This document shows positions 59,433-64,000 of a stretch of DNA of 64,000 bases, piece after piece. The notes beneath the pieces are model-generated. The model saw only the letters and a program-made list of their open reading frames with translations, made no database searches and was not told the origin of the DNA. This DNA is from Sambucus nigra (taxonomy: Eukaryota > Streptophyta > Magnoliopsida > Dipsacales > Adoxaceae), in assembly GCA_949130495.1 (NCBI GenBank), contig OX422217.1:542133137-542197136 (forward strand), in the 5' to 3' direction. The translations under genes were made by a program, and so were the position numbers. Positions within the stretch are counted from its first letter, which is position 1; each line of letters begins with the position of its first letter.

Positions 59433-61998
59433 GTTTGCTGAAAATTTTTCACGAGACCCTTTTCGTACTATGGGTTCCTCGCCGGAAGCGTCATTGGCAC
59501 TTGGTATTTTGGGTGAGGGTGTCTCGACCCCCACTATGTTGAGAGGGGGTGTCTCAACATCTGCTGAAATTGGTAGCGATTCCTCACGCTCTATTCTAGG
59601 TATGGAGGGTCCCTCGCCAAATCAAGTGTTGGTTGTTGGGGGTGTCTCGGTGATTGGAAGTACTACCGGGCATTACTTTCCATTGGATTTTTCTATTTTG
59701 GGTGTCTCGAAACCTGTCTATGTTAGGTAAACTGCCAGCCGTGACAAGGGAGGTTCCTCGCCCGCTGACGTCACCTCTAAGGGTGTTTCGACGCCCACTT
59801 ATGTTGGTGTTGGTTCCTCGCGCTTTGCGCTTAACATGGGTGGTTCCTCGCGTCACCCCACCAAAGATTCCTCACCTAATCAATCATTGGCGGCTAAGGG
59901 TATCTCGTCTCCGCATGGTGTTGACGATTCTTTGGCTGGTCGTGTTGCGTTCTGGGAAATGCGCAATTTGCCACTTGTTTTGGGTGGGGGGCTCTCGACC
60001 TCTTATTACGTCGAGGATTCCATGACCCAGGGTGTCTCACCCATTATTGGCGTTATGGAGACTATGCTTCTGACCCGGGGCTCCTCACACCTTGATGTTT
60101 TTACAGGGGTTGCCACTTCCACTTCTTTTTTTGTGACAGGGGACACCCAGGGTCCCTCACTCGGTGTCCCTACCAGGATGATTTCTTTTCTTGAGACAAT
60201 GGCTCTTGGTAGTTCTTCGGCTACATCATCCTCTTCTCGGGCATGGAAGTACTATATGCACATTCGCCAAGGGCGGGATTTTGGTACTTATCGTCGTGCT
60301 CCTTTTTTTGGTCCTGTTGACAACTTCATGGTTTCTCTTTCCGAATTTAAGGAAAAATTTTGTAACACTGTCCTCGAGCGTCCTCATGTGGGGATAAGTG
60401 AATCTGTCGATCCCTCTACTATTTCTCCAGACTCTATCCTCTGAGTCCGAGTTGACCACGGGTACTTTCCTTATTCCAATATTAAAGCTAGAGCTACGGG
60501 GGATCCCATGGAGGAGTGGGCTAGCTGGGTTGAATATGTTCTGAGCATTCTTGATTACGTGGATATTCTTAGGGAAGTGGGTCTTTTTACCGTCATTAGT
60601 AGCCTGAAGTCATGCACGATATCTAAGCATATTTCTTCACTCAATCTTTTATTGTCTCGGTGGAGTATGGAGTCTCACAAATTTGTCACAGGCTGGGGCT
60701 AATTTACCATCACCCTAGAGGATGTGTGTGAATTGTACGCTCTTTCTTTCTTTGGGAAATAGGTCTTTTCTGATGACTTCGAGGATCCTTTGGAGCAGGA
60801 GATGGTAGGGGAGCTACGGTCAGCTCTCGGAGAGTGCTCGAAATATGTATCTATAAATATAACTGGTCATTCCAAGCATTCCTTTGCCAAATGGAAAAGA
60901 TACTGGTTCAGAGATTTTTAGCAGTTACAGAAGGGGGAGACTTCATGCGCAGCCCCCAGAACCCAGGATGGTCCCAAGCTCCACTCTCCTTCACATTTAG
61001 CCGCTTTTTTGGTTACGTTTCTGACTCGGTTCCTCCTGCCAGGTAATCCTGAAGATTGCCCCCGTGAACTTCTTTTTAGATTGGCTATACGATTATCTCA
61101 TGGAAGGTCAATACCTATGGATGCCTAGACTTTGGGTTCTTTTTACACCTGGATGGACCGAGCACACATAGATGTAGATAGGTCTTGTGGTCGGTATGAT
61201 GTTTCTAATTATGCCAATGCCGCTCTCTTAACGGCCTTTTTATTTGAGCATTTCCCCCACTTTACCTCAAGGGCTCACGCTTGTCATAGCGATGTTGCGA
61301 GACTTCTCCTGTGGCCCAAGAAAATTCTGAAGAAATCTTTGGGAATACTGATTGATGATATTGAGGAGTTTGAGTTTCAAACTTATACCAAGCGCCCTGG
61401 GGGCACTTTCAGCTGGCTTTCTTTCCCTGACGATGGAGGGACTTTCTATTGCCCTTCAACGGTGGGGTCTGTTTCTACCTGTCCTTATATTAATGTGGTG
61501 ATGATGATCTTACCATGAAACCTCCCTTCTTGGACCGAGTTGGGTCCGCGTGATGAGTTATATCATTTCGAGAGGGCAAAACGACAGTTTGGATATGATT
61601 AGGGCGTTCACACCCCTCCTCTTCCTACCTTCAGCTATCCTTCTGAGGCGTTTTCAGAGGCGTGCACTAGCTTCACTCTCCGGGGATTGTTCCATAGAGT
61701 TAGCGGTCTAGGGGCCCTCTACGTGCCTCCTCGCGACTACCATCCTTTATTTACTTCGTCTTGGTTCCTTCTTTGGCAGCAGCAGGTCCTCCTTATCCAA
61801 AAATATGTAGTTGGTCCTCCTCATGAGACCAACCCAATAAAATATATCAAAGCCCAGTTTTTGGTTAGGCGGACACAGAAAGATCCTTGGTTTCTCAACA
61901 CCACTTCCACACCACCCTTGGAGCAGGCCATTTCCATTTTAGTGAAGCCTCTTCTTGATGAGTCACTTTGGCCTCTGCCGACTGAGCTTCCCCTGTGA
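59433..61998 (+). pseudogene. PMD gene, central part with plant mobile domain, nine in-frame stops
   Basis: Continues the 46400 frame. To about 60220 it is the GVST/GSSP repeat region; then comes a plant mobile domain (PF10536-type): WKYYMHIRQGRDF (about 60244), EEWASWVEYVL, FTITLEDVCELYAL (about 60703-60744), and the typical late block YHFERAKRQFGYD (61561-61599). One frame is kept throughout. Stops: 59728, 60442, 60700, 60760, 60919, 61126, 61516, 61600 and 61996 (first base each). Near 61990-62035 the frame shifts by one. PMD proteins include nuclear silencing factors and many transposon-linked genes; no specific role is claimed. Confidence 0.75.
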
Positions 61999-62618
61999 AG
62001 TCCAGATGCCGACCAAAAAGTAGAGGGAAAGTGAGCGCCTCTACCGCAAGCAAAAGGAAGCACCCTGATACAGATGTATCTAATTTTGTTCCTGCTACTA
62101 CCGCTTCTCCTCCCCTTTCTCCCATGAGGACCCGGGCTGCCAAGAAGAAGAAAGGGAATGGTGTTGTCATGACTGCTTCCTCCGCGGTGGACCAAGAGTC
62201 TGATACTGGCGATCTTGGGGTGGAGGAGACATTACGAATAGTGAAAGAGAAAGGTTATAGAGCATCGAGCCTTTCTTCCCAGGAGGCGCGGGTCGCATCT
62301 ATTCCCATTGCAGAAGGTACTATATCACGATATTCTTTACTTAGTGGAACTAGTTCTCTCAGAGTTTCACTTCCTGGATCTCCCTCCCCTTCATTGGAAG
62401 AGGAACTAGTATATTATGGAAGAACCCCTTCCTATGACGACCATAGTTCTTCTTCGCTTGACATGGGCGGCCTGGGTTTCCATAACGAAGGCACTACTGA
62501 CACTTATGCTTTATTATCAATCTCGAGAGAGTCTTCTAGTGATGATGAGGCATCCCATTCTCCTGGGGAAGTTAGCCCCACCCATCTCCCTTATGGCCAG
62601 ACCACGCGCCCTGCTGCT
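61995..62618 (+). pseudogene. PMD gene, C-terminal Ser/Pro-rich exon
   Basis: Open frame after the shift: basic KRKHPDTD and RTRAAKKKKG stretches (possible nuclear signals), then a Ser-rich region. Ends in phase 0 at GCTGCT before donor GTAAGT (62619). Confidence 0.55.
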
Positions 62619-62720
62619 GTAAGTGTTCCCCTTTGTTGGAGATTTTTTTATGCATATGATTTTCTTTCTTCCCCCTCATTATTTTATTTGTTAATGAAAG
62701 TACCATGTCATATTTTGCAG

Positions 62721-62828
62721 GTCATTTCCATGGAGGCAAGTAGTTCTCCCCTTCCCCCACTACGACTGATGCCTTTTCAGCGGGAGAGGAACTCCATGCT
62801 CGTTTCTTCTCGAGGCCTTTTTAGAGAG
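62721..62828 (+). other. PMD gene, predicted exon (108 nt)
   Basis: Acceptor TTTTGCAG (62720), donor GT at 62829. Phase 0, open: VISMEASSSPLPPLR start. Predicted from splice signals and frame only. Confidence 0.45.
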
Positions 62829-62919
62829 GTTTGCTATCTCCTTATTTCTTTTAACATCTAATGAAATTTGTTAGTCTTCCAATTACATTTTGGTTGTGTA
62901 TACTAGCATTTCCCTACAG

Positions 62920-62979
62920 CTTTCATCTGTGCACTTTACCGGTACCAGGACCACTTTCGTGACTTCTCCTTCTGCTCAG
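62920..62979 (+). other. PMD gene, predicted exon (60 nt)
   Basis: Acceptor TTCCCTACAG, donor CAG/GTATG. Phase 0, open, Ser/Thr-rich. Confidence 0.45.
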
Positions 62980-63062
62980 GTATGCCTCGCCATTCTCAAA
63001 ACTTTCATTGTGCCCTTTTCCTTTTTACTTCTTCCTTTTATCTACCCATTCATAATGTGTAG

Positions 63063-63155
63063 AGGGTTGTGCCTTCCGGTGTTTTCACCTCATTTTCTCT
63101 AACTTCGGCGGTGGGCACTTCTGCAGCTGTGCCCCTGGGCACCTCTTCATCTAAG
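63063..63155 (+). other. PMD gene, predicted exon (93 nt)
   Basis: Acceptor ATGTGTAG, donor AAG/GTATG. Phase 0, open, rich in Ser/Thr/Val. Confidence 0.45.
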
Positions 63156-63234
63156 GTATGTATATATATATTTTTTTTGAATATTTCTTTCCTTTCAGCA
63201 TAAGGTCCTAATGGCTTTTGGATTTTCTTCTCAG

Positions 63235-63399
63235 GGAGGGACTCTTCCCTTACCTGACGTTGTTATCCCAGGTTTATCCTCTTCAGGGTGGATTTTTATC
63301 CCTCGGGTCCGCATATCTATGGATGGAAGACCCTTAGTTCAGGAAATTTCTCATGGACCAATATTTATTGTGGCTTCAACCAGTGAGCCCACACTTCAG
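63235..63399 (+). other. PMD gene, predicted exon (165 nt)
   Basis: Acceptor TCTTCTCAG, donor CAG/GTTAGG. Phase 0, open. An alternative acceptor (CTTTCAG, 63198) lies upstream. Confidence 0.45.
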
Positions 63400-63476
63400 G
63401 TTAGGCCTTTCCATTGGAGCATGGAATCTCTTTTTCCCGAACATGTGATGAATAACATATTTTCATTCTTTCCAAG

Positions 63477-63541
63477 CTACCGGCACAGCCCCTACTGCAC
63501 CGACCGTCCTTTTACGTTCTTCCCCTCTGGATGGGGCTCAG
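63477..63541 (+). other. PMD gene, predicted exon (65 nt, out of pattern)
   Basis: Acceptor TTCCAAG, donor CAG/GTACT. Best frame (TGTAPTAPTV) needs one more base, so this exon may carry a deletion or use another acceptor (63488). Confidence 0.35.
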
Positions 63542-63625
63542 GTACTTTCCTATTTTCTTAGTTATATATTTCTTCTCTATCCAGACTGTACTTATCATAG
63601 CCCTCTTTCACCTTTTTTTATGCAG

Positions 63626-63721
63626 TTATCCATTGGTGTTGTTTCGAGTGTGGCTCCTACTATTGTCTCTTCAGCAGCCCCTATGCACGGGCCATCTTTC
63701 CCTATTATCGCACCCCTTCAG
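63626..63721 (+). other. PMD gene, predicted exon (96 nt)
   Basis: Acceptor TTTTATGCAG, donor CAG/GTAGC. Phase 0, open (LSIGVVSSVAPTIVSS). Confidence 0.45.
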
Positions 63722-63835
63722 GTAGCTATCTTTGTTGTTCCCTTGAGTAATTTCCCTCTCCCTCTTTTTAGTTGAGGTATTTGTCATTCATGAGGTAGTG
63801 ATTTACTAACTCTTGCCCTTTCTTGACATTCACAG

Positions 63836-64000
63836 CCTCTCCAACCCATTGAGGCTGCCGTTGCTGAGGTTGTTCTTCTGAAAGCGTCTGAGGTTGAGAT
63901 AGCTTCTTCAGGAGCACTGGTTACTGAGATAGCCCCTTTAGGAGAACCCCCTGCGACTACCATCTTTGAGGTATCTCTTTTAGGAGCACCCGAGATTGAG
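63836..64000 (+). other. PMD gene, predicted exon, runs off the window
   Basis: Acceptor CATTCACAG. Phase 0, open to the edge with a repeated Glu/Ala/Leu pattern (EIASSGALVTEIAPLGE). A donor-like GTATCT at 63971 could instead end it after 135 nt. Confidence 0.4.

Overview
This 64 kb window is heterochromatin-like plant nuclear DNA, almost certainly from a flowering plant. It is AT-rich with long microsatellites and is built almost entirely of nested LTR retrotransposons. No intact ordinary cellular gene was found. The one non-retroelement gene, a plant mobile domain (PMD) gene, is split by two retrotransposons and full of stop codons.

Layout. (1) E0, 1-18153, minus strand: LTR element with long LTRs and a non-coding interior (LARD-like); its 3' LTR runs off the left edge. 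(2) E1, 2500-12957, plus strand: Ty3/gypsy chromovirus of Tekay/Del type inside E0, with 2,990 bp LTRs and a CTATG target duplication; its gag capsid is deleted and pol is frameshifted. (3) E5, 18154 to about 21735: a related LTR without an interior, truncating E0. (4) 21736-23738: non-coding DNA with an A/B-alternating 40+38 bp tandem repeat, then a promoter-like stretch. (5) PMD gene, plus strand: leader near 23640-23743, coding from 46400, continuing at 59433 and running past the right edge with a ladder of short exons. (6) E3, 23744-46350, minus strand: Tat-type Ty3/gypsy element (dual RNase H) inserted in the PMD leader, duplication ACCCC. (7) E2, 34030-44655, plus strand: Tekay-type element inserted in E3 gag, duplication AATAA, with a chimeric 5' end. 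(8) E4, 47299-59427, plus strand: second Tat-type element, inserted in the PMD coding region, duplication GTGTT; its gag-pol frame is interrupted only by three stop codons.

How the parts relate. E3 and E4 are diverged copies of one family. Between integrase and 3' LTR each carries a module of two genes on the opposite strand (aORF1 with two introns, aORF2 a coiled-coil protein), with a conserved TATA-like box upstream and tandem palindromic repeats where these genes converge with pol. aORF2 is fully open in E4 although the pol of that element is not.

Most unusual points: a 167 bp copy of E3 gag, with its target-site copy, lies between the 5' LTR and the interior of E2; the LTRs of separate Tekay-like families each hold a different CG-containing palindrome array; and the stops in the decayed frames are almost all of the kind made by one C-to-T or G-to-A change. 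Family names come from recognised protein motifs, not database searches.
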